Assembly: GCA_947683625.1 (NCBI GenBank)
Contig: CANTUR010000283.1
Location: 15,075,001 to 15,139,000 of the forward strand
Origin: Mallotus nudiflorus
Taxonomy: Eukaryota; Streptophyta; Magnoliopsida; Malpighiales; Euphorbiaceae
DNA length: 64,000 nt
Direction of reading: 5' to 3'
Below the pieces are notes generated by a model. It saw only the letters and a list, made by a program, of their open reading frames with translations. It was not told where the DNA came from and searched no databases. Positions 35,130-46,231 of this stretch are shown piece after piece. The position numbers and the translations under genes were made by a program. Each line of letters starts with the position of its first letter. Positions within the stretch are counted from its first letter, which is position 1.

Positions 35130-36220
35130 TGAAAGAGTCTTAGAGGGGGGTGAATAGGACTATTGAACAAAAATAAGAAATTAAAAATATTTGAACAACA
35201 ATTAAAAGAAATGTTAAGAAGGAAGAAGGAAGAAGGAAGAACACAAAGATTTAAGGAGTTCAGATTCAATAACAATCCTATGTTTCCACCTAAATTATCC
35301 CCAAGTTAGGTTTTTCAATCACCCACAATCTTATTCACAAGATTAAGATTACATAAGAGTTTTATGGCTCACTCTTATAACCTTATAACTTTAAGTTTCA
35401 AGATTTACTCAAAAACCAATTTACAAGTATTTTCAAAGCTCACATTAAAACCGAATTCCCAAGTGTTTTAATAGTTAAACACTTAAACCAAATCCTTTAG
35501 AATAGAATCTTACTTCCCAGTTTCTAATCCCAGAAAAATAGAAGAATAAGAATTTTTATTCTAACACTCACCAACTCTCACAAGAGTATATAACAATAAA
35601 ATAAATTTTGAAAGAGTTTAGAGAGCTTAAAAGTATATAATGAATAAACAAGTTTCTTAACCTCAAAATAATCTTCAGAGGTTATATTTATATTTGAGCA
35701 ATCCAATTATAGCTGTTGAAAGCAATAATTTCATTCCCTATAAAAAATAAAGTCCATTTGCATGAAATTTGGACTTTTGAGTGGCATTTTGTCAGGTCTC
35801 GGTTGGGATATCATTAGTCCTAATTGGGACTAGCATTAAATAGCCATTACAAGTCATTGTATTTAAAAAAAATGCTCTGGACCTGATCATGATATTAATG
35901 TCCTGATCGGGACATTAGATCGAGATGGGTTCTGCCATTTTTAAGAAATTGGTCTCCTTTAGTCCTGGTCAGGACTTACTTGGTCCTGGTCAAGACAATG
36001 ACAAAACTTGCACTTTTTTTGTGTAATTTAGTCCTTATGAGTAGTCTGGTTGAAATAGTACTCATGATGACTTTTTGAAATGATTTATCTTTGATAGTTC
36101 ATCATTATTTTGACTTCCAAATTGCTCCTATCTTATACACACTTAAAGCAAACACATTAGTTGCTCAAAATTAAGTTTGTTTAGATTAAAATCAAGATTG
36201 ATTACTCACTAAGATCAATA
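35130..36220 (-). repeat. Copia-3 5' LTR
   Basis: 1,091 bp, collinear with 25870-26968, ending ..GATCAATA before TGTAT. Palindromic GTCC/GGAC motifs lie at about 35790-36000, upstream (in minus orientation) of TATAAATATA at 35682-35691. Confidence 0.93.
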
Positions 36221-36225
36221 TGTAT

Positions 36226-37146
36226 GTTAATAGCAATCCCTCAAATATAGATGATATGTTTTAGGATCCCTCAAAAGAACTATTGAAAGGTATGTTATTT
36301 TAATCCAAAGAGGCAATCAAAATAGTTTGCAAGTTATATTCTTTGAGAGTTGGGTGCCAATTTAGAAGTTTTGAAACTAGGTTTAATACTATAACATTAG
36401 TTTGCAAGCTAGGCTACGAATGGAGAGTAAGAGCCACTAAGATGAAAAAAAGTGGGCTTTAGCAAATCACAAGGTATAATGGTCCCCACACTTAGAGTGC
36501 TCCTGGACAAAGTCAAGATGATAGGAATTTTGACTCTAATATGATAGCTATATACATACAAGTAATGTTACAGGAGTAGCTTGGGATTAAGGTTAAAGCA
36601 TTGAATACTGGATTGGTTGACCAATTTTCTATCAGACCAACCTATAGAAAGGTTTGGAAAGATAAATAAAAGGCAATTGCAAATTTATAAGGGGATTGGG
36701 ATGACTCATATGCAATGCTTTATAACTTCATGCATGCTGCTGTGACACTTAATCTTAGTACTTTTTAGTATCATGAAGGGGAGGTACATTTAAAAATGGC
36801 ATTTTTGTTGAGGGGGTTTAACAATTCAAATGAATGTTTTGTGCATACAAGCCATGTATGGATGGGTTCAACCATTGTAAACCTGTCATATATATGGATG
36901 ACACATTTCTATATGGTAAATGTATAAGTGTACTATTGACTACTAAAGTAGTTAACGGGAATAATGTTATGTTACCATTAGCGTTTGCTTTAGTTGAAAA
37001 AGAGAACAAAGGGAATTGGGAGTATTTTATGATGATGTTATGGTATTGTTGCGATGAAAGGAGAGATGATGTTTATATAATTTTTTGTCATCATATTGGA
37101 ATTTAGCATGCTATAAAACAGGAAAATTGGCATGTTAATCCCCATT
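36226..37146 (+). pseudogene. MULE-1 transposase, MuDR domain and first half of the DDE domain
   Basis: The MuDR-type DNA-binding region is clear near 36300-36500: SKEAIKIVCKLYSLR, GCQFRSFETR, VCKLGYEWRVRATK and ITRYNGPHT. VDQFSIRPTYRKVWKDK and DWDDSYAMLYNFMHA follow. The start of the DDE catalytic core reads PVIYMDDTFLYGKC and MLPLAFALVEKENKGNWEYF (36834-37106), with the first Asp retained. Several stops occur. The frame is cut at 37146 by solo LTR C1 and resumes at 39414. Confidence 0.9.
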
Positions 37147-37151
37147 GATAC

Positions 37152-39413
37152 TGTAAGCACCTAATTTCGGAATGATGAAGTATGGATGCGATAGAGGACT
37201 CCAATGATGAAAATATTATAAAGAATTCTTCGATACTTGAAGTTTGAAATCTTAAAAGTCTAAATGCATTTCCAAAAGAGTTTAATTATATTTTTAAGGA
37301 CTTAATTATAATGTTTTTTCAGGACCTAATTGAAAATTTTAAATTCTTCCAAGGGTCTTTTTCTAATTAAAAGCAAAAAAATCAAAATTACATAAAACTG
37401 ATCGGAAATATATATTTCTGATCAAAATTATACATTTTTCATTTGTTCTTTGATTTTTATAGTAAATAAAATTTCTGTTTTTTGAATTATGATTGGTCAA
37501 ATAATATCATAAATTGCTTTTTGGGATCTATCTAAATTTTTTAGGAAATAAAAAGTCCTTTTAAAATCAAAACTCTATCACTATGAAGAGAAAAATTCAT
37601 AATAGGATACATCTTTTAGCTAGGGTTTTTCTATAAAAACCCAACTTAAACTCTTCTAGAGGGGAGCTCTCTTTTTTCTTGGACCTTTTTTAGAGACTTC
37701 TCCTTTTCCTTTCACGCAATTTTTCATTAAAGATTTTTTTTAGAAGTATTTTTTTCTTTGAGGAAGAGGCAATAGACTCTTGGGGAGGAAAAATCAAGCA
37801 GACAAGATTTATTCTAAAAAGCAATGGTGATTCATATCACTTCTGATGAGGAAATCAATACTACATCAATACCCTCATCTCCTCTCCTACTTCTTCGATT
37901 TTTTTATTTAATTATTTTGGCTCTCTTTAATTTTAATTTTAATTTTATTTAATTTTTTATTATTATTTTGTTTATTCACTAACCATTGTTTATTTTTGTG
38001 TTTGTATTGATGATTATGGAGAGGGTTATATGATGAGTTCACTTAGAGAACAAAATCCATAAAGATCCATATAATGCCATACATTGAATTTTGCAACCGA
38101 ATATAGTTTTTAGGTTTTATTTATTTATTATTATTTTTGTGGTTGCTTTATTTTGTATTTTTATTTAAGGTTGTATTAATCTTTATTTTTTATTATTTTA
38201 AATAGATTATTGTAATAGCCCCAATAGTAAGAATAATAAAATCATGTATGTGTGATTGTGTGTTTTATTTTAATTATTTGGTTAGTAAAGTTAGGGTTTT
38301 AATTAGGTAATAATTAAAATTAATGGTTATAGAGATCATTAGGGTTTTGAATTAAAATTGAATTAGATTTAAGTGGATCGAATTAGGGTTGCTTGTTAAA
38401 TATTTTATTTGTTTGTTATTTAAAATCATTTTAACTAAATTAGGTTTTTTTTAGAAGAAATAAATTTAATTGGTTGTTTGATCTTTTATTTGATTGATTT
38501 GGTTGTTTTTTTTTTTCATTTTTTTGGGCTTGTTTATTTATTTTTGTGTTTTGGGCCCTAAAGCCTATGTTAGGCTTTAGCTCATTTAATTAATTTTATG
38601 TTTAGGTTGTTCTTTTTAGCCTATCTTTTAATTAGCCCATTTTATTAATTAGGTCTAGATTTTAAATAAAATGAATATTTAGGCCCATAATTAAACTATG
38701 TTTAGGGTAGAAATAATTTGGGCTCATTTAGTTAATTTAGACATAAGCCTACCGTATTTAATTTATTTAATTTAGACTTAGCCCATTAAATTAAAGCCTT
38801 TTCCATAATTTATAGATTTAAGATCACCTTAGAATTAACACATGTAGAATTAGGCCCACTAATTTAAATACTTCATAATTTGTATATGTAGGCCCATTTT
38901 TAGAATTAAAATAAATAAACTTAGGTTCACTTAATTAAAATTGAATAGAAATTAGGTCCATTAGTCCTTAAGCTCACTTGTAAATTAAAACATTTAGATT
39001 TAGCCCATTTAATTAAAATCAATGTAGATTAAACAAACTTACGGATTATGAACTTAAATGAATTCATTGTTTACATGTATTTTTTATAATTAGTTTGCCT
39101 AGAGTTAATTGTTTAAATAAGAGTTTATATGAAATTTCATGTAAATAGAGGATAAGATAGTAATTCTAAATGAACACAAAATTTAAAGAAGTTAATATTC
39201 CGTATCTAGAATCTCCTGGTTATGGTGCTAACTTTCTTTTAGAGAATCGGGTACTACTATTTTCAATTTGTCCCAGTGATTACCCTGGGTGGCGACTCCT
39301 TATCTTCACGCCATGTCTTTATGACAGTGGTTAGTGTGTTCTTTAGAGCCCTGAGCTCAAATAGTGTCATGGTTGCCAAAATCTTAGGCGCGCGCTAAAT
39401 CTTACCGTATATA
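37152..39413 (+). mobile_element. Family C solo LTR, copy C1
   Basis: 2,262 bp starting TGTAAGCACCTAATTTC. The 3' end ACCGTATATA matches GCCGTCTACA of copy C2. Target repeats are GATAC (37147-37151) and GATAT (39414-39418). Removing it restores the MULE-1 transposase reading YHLCHVLRTYNTKFKN. No coding content. The middle part is rich in GCCCA/TGGGC motifs. The superfamily is not shown; size and ends fit Ty3/gypsy. Confidence 0.85.
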
Positions 39414-40276
39414 GATATCATTTGTGTCATGTGCTTCGCACTTACAACACAAAGTTTAAAAATGCTCCCATAAAGAACATTCTTGATAAAGCTACTCAAG
39501 AGTTCCATAAAAAAAGGTATGAAAGATGGATGGGCAAAGCTAAGGTCTGACATCCAGAGTCAATAAAATGGATAGATAAAATTCCAAAGGAGAAATGAAC
39601 TTTATCTCATAATGGTGTTATGTCTATCAACTATGTTGAATTGGTCAACACTATGTTCAAGAGTATTCTATCAATGCCTATTACTACAATGATGCAGTAA
39701 ATATTTCTGAAGTTGGTTGATATGTTGGATCAGCATCAAGCTGAATATTCTTAATTGTTGAATAATGGCTTTTTATGGACACCAAAATGTGTAGACATAC
39801 TCAAGCATCGACTTGATAAGGCAAATGGACATTTTCATTAAAAGATATGATTCAAAGAATATGATCTTTGAAATAATGACTGCTTTTAACAATGCCCAGA
39901 AGAAAAGTGGTCACAAACATGTTGTCAATATTAAACAAAAATATTGCACCTATGGGAAGTTCCAACAAAGAAAAATTCCCTGTTCTCATGTTATTACTGG
40001 GTATTTGGCCTTTGCACTTGATTATAGAGAATTTATTGCTTCCTTCCACTCCATTAATGAAAATTTAAAATGTTGGTTAACTTGTTTTGTTCCATTAGGT
40101 CATCCAGATTATTGGCCGAAGTCAAAAGAATTGCCTTTCATACCAATTCTAGTTTGGAAACAGCAAAAAGGAAGACCAAGATCAACACATATCAAAAATG
40201 AAATGGATGAACAAAATGCTAATGATGTTTCAAACTTTTGCAAGAAATGTGGTTTGACTAGGCATAACGCTTGAAC
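39414..40276 (+). pseudogene. MULE-1 transposase, C-terminal part with SWIM zinc finger
   Basis: Continues the DDE region: HLCHVLRTYNTKFKN, WIDKIPKEK, VNTMFKSILSMPITTMMQ, all typical of plant MULE transposases. The SWIM zinc finger is intact (CTYGKFQQRKIPCSHV, about 39950-39995) and is followed by HPDYWPKSKELPFIP and a C-terminal zinc knuckle CKKCGLTRHNA ending at 40276. An open frame of 153 codons spans 39813-40274; stops occur upstream. Confidence 0.9.
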
Positions 40277-40497
40277 TTGAGGACAAAATTAAGGAAAAAA
40301 TGTTATATAGTTTTTTTAATTATATATATATATTATTAAAACTTTTGCAATGACAAATTAACATAATCATATGTATCTTATTATTTTATTTAATTACATA
40401 ACGTAAAGTTTTGGTTATACTAATGCTTATATATTTATTTTTAAAAATGGGATAAATTTTATGTTTATAAGGAATGGATAAAAAGTAAAATAAAAAA

Positions 40498-41061
40498 GTT
40501 GGATCGTTAAGTTCTTCAAAAGGAGCATTTGGTAAAAAGAACTTGAAAATTGTTGATAAATATAAAGACCCGAATGGTGTAATTTAGTATGGAACTAAAA
40601 GGCCAATTGAAAATCATCTAACTTATTCATCTCTTGAACTAGGATGTGCAAATCATATATTTATTGGGTAGCATATAACAAAATTATATGATTTTGGACA
40701 CTCTTATAACATTATTATTAGAGCATATCCAAAACAGGGTCATTTATGGGAGATAAGATGTGAATTGGAAGCTTATTATGGGTACCATGAATTATTAACA
40801 CCAAAAGCAATTTCAGCAACTTTGTTAAGATACAACAACAAAGAAGTTGATAATATAGTTAACCAATTAAAGAAGGAGATTGTTGTAATGAATAATTGAC
40901 TCAAAAAATACCATATGTCCAATGACATATTTAGATAACAGTGTTTGGTAGAACCAGAATGTAGTGTCAACAATTTTGATATTGAGGGTATAGAAGATAA
41001 TAGTGATAATGACACTGACTTTGTAAAATACCTTCCTTCATGTTTACTAAATTATTTTTAA
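40498..41061 (+). pseudogene. Unrecognised ORF remnant in MULE-1
   Basis: 188 codons read in one frame with only four internal stops and no frameshift, ending at the TAA at 41061. Segments include SLSSSKGAFGKKNLKIVDKY, SLELGCANHIFIG, LYDFGHSYNIIIRAYPKQGH, CELEAYYGYHELLTPKAI and a Lys/Glu-rich coiled-coil-like NNKEVDNIVNQLKKEIV, then an acidic tail. The frame consistency argues that it was once a gene or exon of MULE-1, between the transposase and the mobile-domain gene. I do not recognise the product. Confidence 0.55.
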
Positions 41062-41152
41062 TATGCATTAAAATGTGAAATTATTTTTAAAATGAATGTC
41101 GTTAAATAATTGCTGAAATTACCTGAAATTAAAAATATATTTTGTAGGTACA

Positions 41153-41455
41153 ATGTCTAGAGTTTATTCTCCAAGAGATATTTTCAGGGCTATTGGATGT
41201 CATTAGGCTCTAGATGATGATTTTTCATATCCAATGAATCCAATTTAACATAATAGTCATGCAGTTTTGGTAAAAATGATGGAAGAATAGGAATATCGTT
41301 TATAAGAATCTAAAGTGCTTCAAAAAGAAGCTATAGAACTGACTTTACGTGTACCTAAAGCACAAGTAATTGGAATAAGACAATGTGATATCGATGAAAT
41401 ACGAAATTCTTTATATAGTATTAGAGAGGAGAATAATCATATAAAAAATATATGA
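41153..41455 (+). pseudogene. Second unrecognised ORF remnant in MULE-1
   Basis: 101 codons in one frame from ATG 41153 (MSRVYSPRDIFRAIGCH) to TGA 41455, with about four internal stops. It is preceded by a good splice acceptor (TTTTGTAG at 41140-41147), so it may be a following exon. It contains ELTLRVPKAQVIGIRQCDID and ends in a charged helix. Product unknown. Confidence 0.45.
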
Positions 41456-41947
41456 ATAGAGAAAATTCTTTACACGGCGAACTCGAGAGTTATTAGAAGA
41501 TGGCGATGAATAACAAGCTATATTGTATAATTCAATAGTACACTCCATTAAATGTTCATTTGATATTAAAATATCATATAAGGAAATATAACATAATAAA
41601 TTACATTAAACCAGTTAATCTTCATCAAATATTTCATAGTCAGAAATATATGCGGGATTATTGAGAACATTATTCACCTCTGTCATGCTTTATATTAATG
41701 TTATCAAATCAATATAATTTTGTGCACCTATATGACATGTGATGCCGTAATTTTTCTTGTCATTACATTAACATGTGAGTCAGTTGTGTGTCAGTAAAGA
41801 ATTTTTCGAATTAATATTTATGACATGTCACTATCACATAAGATATGAAGGTATTATAATTGCGACTTATGTATATACATTGCACAAAAAAAATTTATTT
41901 GTTTAATATTTTGAGAAATAAATAATTTCTCTAATACTTTGGTAGGC

Positions 41948-44490
41948 ATGGATCAAACTTTATTACCACGTGATTACATTCAGGCTGGGCCTTACGTGCA
42001 ATCATTACTCTATCTACAAAATGAGCATAAATTAGAGGCTATATGGCATAATGAGGTAACAATTAAGTATACATTGTATTCATAATAGAGCAAGAGATTA
42101 GATTATAAGCAAAATAAATTATCATTATTTATTACAAACTGCTCATTGCAGTTCAAAGATCCAATCATAATATGCCAAGGGGCTCTAATATGAAGAACAT
42201 ATATGCAAATATAAGTCATGAAATGGAGGGCATATTAAGAAACGTTGGATTTCTCAGAGTAACACGAATGCGCTAGATTAAACTTGATCATCATGTTATT
42301 TTGGCTTTAGTAGAGCGATGGAGACTAAAAATATATACTTTCCATCATGATGGAGAGTGCATGATTACGCTCCAAGATGTTATTGTCTTGACGGGATTAT
42401 CAATCGATAGTCATCTTATTACTGTCAGAGTTCATTTTGATTACCTAGAGTTATGCAAATCACTTCTAGGTACTTCATTAGAACCATTGAACATTCATTA
42501 TTCGTTAGTTTACAGTACTTAGTTTAAGGAGCACTTCACTAAATTGCCTCAACAAGATAACCAGACGACATTACATTGACATATATGTGCCTACATTTTA
42601 TAGCTATGTTCATTGGTTTTGTTCCCAATTGCAACCACCAAAAAAGTTAGCTTATAGTTCCTTCAATTTTTAGAAAATTATTAACTTAATAGGATATTAT
42701 AGTTAGGATCTGTATGTTTGGCTTTCCTGTATAAGGAGCTTTATTGTGCAACGAGGCTACAAACAGTGGCACAGATGTGCATCCACTCTTTCTCCTTTAA
42801 TTATGGGATTGGAAGTGCTTTTCTTTTCTTGCTCCTATATTGTATGACCAGTCAATTCCTTTAAATGTACCTTCAGGACACAGGTATATTATTTAATTTT
42901 TTAGTTACACTTGCGATATTATGTTACTGACTCCTGTATCCAATTATTTTAGATGGAGCAGACCATGTGGGGATACATCGATTCCCACAAATGTCATTAC
43001 TGACATTCTGCTCAGACTAGAAAATGCACGTTAGGATGAGGTAAAACTTCTACTACATTGATAGGAAATTTTCTATTCGTTATTCATTATGTAATTTATG
43101 CCTTTTCTTTGTGTAAAAAATTAATTGTTTATACAAATTATTTGGGAGCCATACACTAACGATGTCATTCAATAACTGCCCGCTTATTGCTTATAAGGTT
43201 CAGACATATGGTGGGCATTAGTAGCCCTCATATGCATTTACATAGTTGAATGGCACTATCTTAATAGGGTGCTACGACAAATTAGATGTATTCAACCCAT
43301 TCCTCATCCTCCGTACTGCCTTGATGCAATGCATCATAATAACTTGCGAGATCATAACACAAATTGGACGGACAAACATGCCCATTGGATCTCACTTAGG
43401 GGCATCGAGCTCATAATGTTATGGTTAGGCAACCATCACATGGATCTATACATTACCATTTCCAGTATTTCGATTATTTTCATTCAGTGACACGTTGATG
43501 GATCTCACCCATTAGTGCTCGTTTGGGAGTAGTTGTAAGAATTTATAATCCATTTTTTGTTTCAATTATATTATATAGTCATTTATTAAATTTTTTTACA
43601 CTATGTTTTTTTAATTGTAGGCTAATTCTATTGAGCATATCATGCTGACTCGTAATTTATCTCAAGCTAATCAAATTGTAAATAGTACCAATTTACAATT
43701 AATGATTATAGGCGAAGAGTTACCAATGATATGCCACACCCCAACCTTGCACCATAACCTACCCCACGTCTAGAACACTTGATAAATGTTGGCCCTGTTG
43801 ATGCAGAGACATTGATGCATTATCAGTGGCATGCATGCCGATGAGCTACCGCTCCAATGCCCCCTCTTGTAAGTGATGCATCTATTTGCGTTCCTCAGCT
43901 ATGCTTTGTTCATACTGACTCCACCTCTTTAGCTTTGACCCAATACATTAACATATCTTCTAGATTAGTGTTATCAACTTATCTATCAAGCACTTCATTC
44001 ATTTCTCAGCCTCATTATGGCTTCACTTATCCATCTAGTTCATTTTTTCATGCTTTAGATCCCACTCCTCCTACCCAATTACATTTTTTTGTTCCATCCT
44101 TTCCTTTTTTATCACACCATAATCCCTATCCCACCTTACAATTCTCAGACTTCCATGTCACTCAACTTCCATTTACTTCTATTTTGAATTTATCATAAAT
44201 GGCTTTGGAAATGCAATCTCCTCAATTTCTGTCAATTCCTTCTTCTTCCACCTTAGCACCCCTTAATCTAATAAATTGCCTACTCTCTCACATATCTACC
44301 TCTAGCTGATCTAAATTTGTTTATGCCTCATGACACTAAGGTTGATGATGATGACAACAAGAATGAGAATGATGGTGGTGGTGATTCTTAGAGTGGTGGG
44401 TCTCAGTTCATGGATATAAGCAGTGAACAGGTTGCTAACCATCAGAATTTGAGGTTACGTTCTAGAGTTCGTAGACCTTGTGACACTTGA
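41948..44490 (+). pseudogene. Plant mobile domain (PMD, aminotransferase-like) gene remnant carried by MULE-1
   Basis: The PMD is a plant domain found in the MAIN/MAIL proteins and in many transposons. Exon 1 (41948-42055) reads MDQTLLPRDYIQAGPYVQSL and EHKLEAIWHNE, ending at a GT donor. The core follows: GFLRVTRMR, LDHHVILALVERWRLKIYTF and ECMITLQDVIVLTGLSID (42240-42420); LAFLYKELYCATRL near 42735; WSRPCGDTSIPTNVI near 42957; and ICIYIVEWHYLNRVLRQIRC with the 'RQ..QPIP' hallmark and NWTDKHAHWISL near 43230-43410. A Ser/Pro/His-rich tail and a final LRLRSRVRRP segment end at TGA 44490. Several stops and frameshifts. It lies downstream of the transposase on the same strand. Confidence 0.85.
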
Positions 44491-44929
44491 AAATTTGTAA
44501 TGCTTCTTTTTGTAACTTGATTCTTATAAATATTGCTTGTCTATTGATATTTGACTTAAATTATTTGATAATGCTTACCATATACAAAAGATTTGGTAAA
44601 GATTTATTATTTTTTTCACTTATGATTTGTTCTTATATTTTTTTCAAATTTTGTTTAGAATCTGGATTAGCAAACATATTCCTGATTTGAAATTTATCTT
44701 TCTATATTCTTTACAAAATTATAGGTTTTTCATTATGATTTTAAGTTCAAATTTGAGCTAATTAACCAAAATAAAAAAATATAATTGGACAAAATTGTAA
44801 GTAATAATTTATGCATTAGACAAGGTAAACACCAAAAGTAAATGTTCAAATAATTATAATATCATTCAATTTATTCTAAGATTTCTTTAATTGATTAAAT
44901 TATTATACAAAATAATACAAATATTATAT
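44491..44929 (+). other. MULE-1 spacer, no gene
   Basis: AT-rich DNA after the PMD remnant, leading into the subterminal repeats. Confidence 0.5.
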
Positions 44930-45411
44930 AAAATAAACTATTTTTAATAAATTAATTACTAATACTTAAATTTTAAATTTACTACATCCATATATTCTAC
45001 ACTCTTATTATTATTCATAATATTAGTAATAACTTTATATAATTTTAATATTTTCACCTATGTAATAAAATTTTTAATGTTTATTTACAATTATCTATAT
45101 TATATAAAACACAGATTGATGAACTTTGTACAATTGTTTCTTTTTTGGATGAACTATATTTGCATGAATTAGTTTCTTTAGTCCAAATATTATTAAAAAG
45201 AAGTAGAATTACTGACAAAAAAATGAAATAAATGAAAGCTGGAAATAGAAATGCATTAGTTTCTTTATTCTAAATATTATTAGTCCAAACACACAATGTC
45301 CCAGAGCTATGTACACAACATCATAGCGTTGTATCATTTCACCTGTAGGAAAGGCAAAATGAGTAAAAAAATTTCTGTCCCACCAGCACAACTTTTAGAA
45401 ATTTTTTTTTA
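44930..45411 (+). repeat. MULE-1 subterminal repeat, unit 1 (partial)
   Basis: Matches the second half of unit 2 (about 51716-52139): AAACTATTTTTAATAAATTA, TTTAGTCCAAATATTATTAA, TGTATCATTTCACCTG and the CCCACCAGCA motif. It is cut at 45411 by MULE-2; unit 2 resumes immediately after MULE-2 at 51274. Confidence 0.85.
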
Positions 45412-45669
45412 GGGAAAGTATGGAAAACTACCTTGCGGTTTCATGGTTTTAGACTTTTAAGTATGTGGTTTTTTTATGACACTTTTAAGTACATGTTTTA
45501 CACCATTACATACTTTCCAATTTACGTGCCTAACATCGTTAATTTAGTCCTAACTAGTGCCTATGTGGACAAGGTTGCCTAATAGCTACACACACGTCAC
45601 ACATGCAATGGCCCACACCAAGACAACAAAAAAAAATCAATGTCCCAAAACATATTAAACCCAAAAATC
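45412..45669 (+). repeat. MULE-2 left terminal inverted repeat
   Basis: 258 bp, matching the complement of 51012-51273 nearly throughout, including CCTAATAGCTACACA, GCAATGGCCCACACCAAGAC and CAATGTCCCAAAACATATTA. Confidence 0.93.
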
Positions 45670-46231
45670 TTTAGTAACTCCATTTAACTCATTGTCCAAA
45701 TTAAATTAAGGTTTTCTTCAAATGAAATCTCCCTAACCTAACACACTGAACCTTCACTAATGGAATTTGAAGATTGAAATTTCCAAAATTGAAAAAGAAA
45801 ATTTGAAATCAATCAGCAAATAAAGCACAAGGTATTCAAAATTTTAAGTTTGAAGTAATTTGTGAGAGATATTTGTTTATTTACTTCAAAGTTAAGTAGT
45901 ATTCTGTGTCCTTTTACTAGGGTTAGGGTTTAGGGGCTTTTGTTTGTTAGTGGGTTATAAGTCATAAAGTCGGGTTAGGGATAGGGCATTTAAACAGATC
46001 GGGTTAGTTGATTTGGTATGGTTTATAGGTTAGATGGAATTTAGGTGGGAAGTGTTTATAGGTCAAATGGAATTTTAGTGGGGAGTGTCTATCTTTTTTA
46101 TTGTATTTGGGATTATGAAAAAAAATATGGAAGATTTGTAGTATAAAGGAATGTTTTTATTTTCATTGTATAGTTTCTTACTTGCTTGTGGTATTTTGCA
46201 CTCATATAGGGAGTATTTTGAAATGTAGCTC

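Larger units (their letters stand above)
25870..36220 (-). mobile_element. Copia-3: Sirevirus-like Ty1/copia element nested in MULE-1 transposase
   Basis: 10,351 bp bounded by TGTAT (25865-25869 and 36221-36225). It has the same architecture as Copia-2: 5' LTR (35130-36220), initiator-Met primer site, gag, protease, integrase, RT and RNase H, an extra ORF (29264-28022), polypurine tracts and 3' LTR (25870-26968). Pol and non-coding regions align with Copia-2 throughout, but the LTR palindromes differ in sequence. The two LTRs are roughly 85-90% identical by eye and differ by small indels. All ORFs are broken. Confidence 0.95.
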
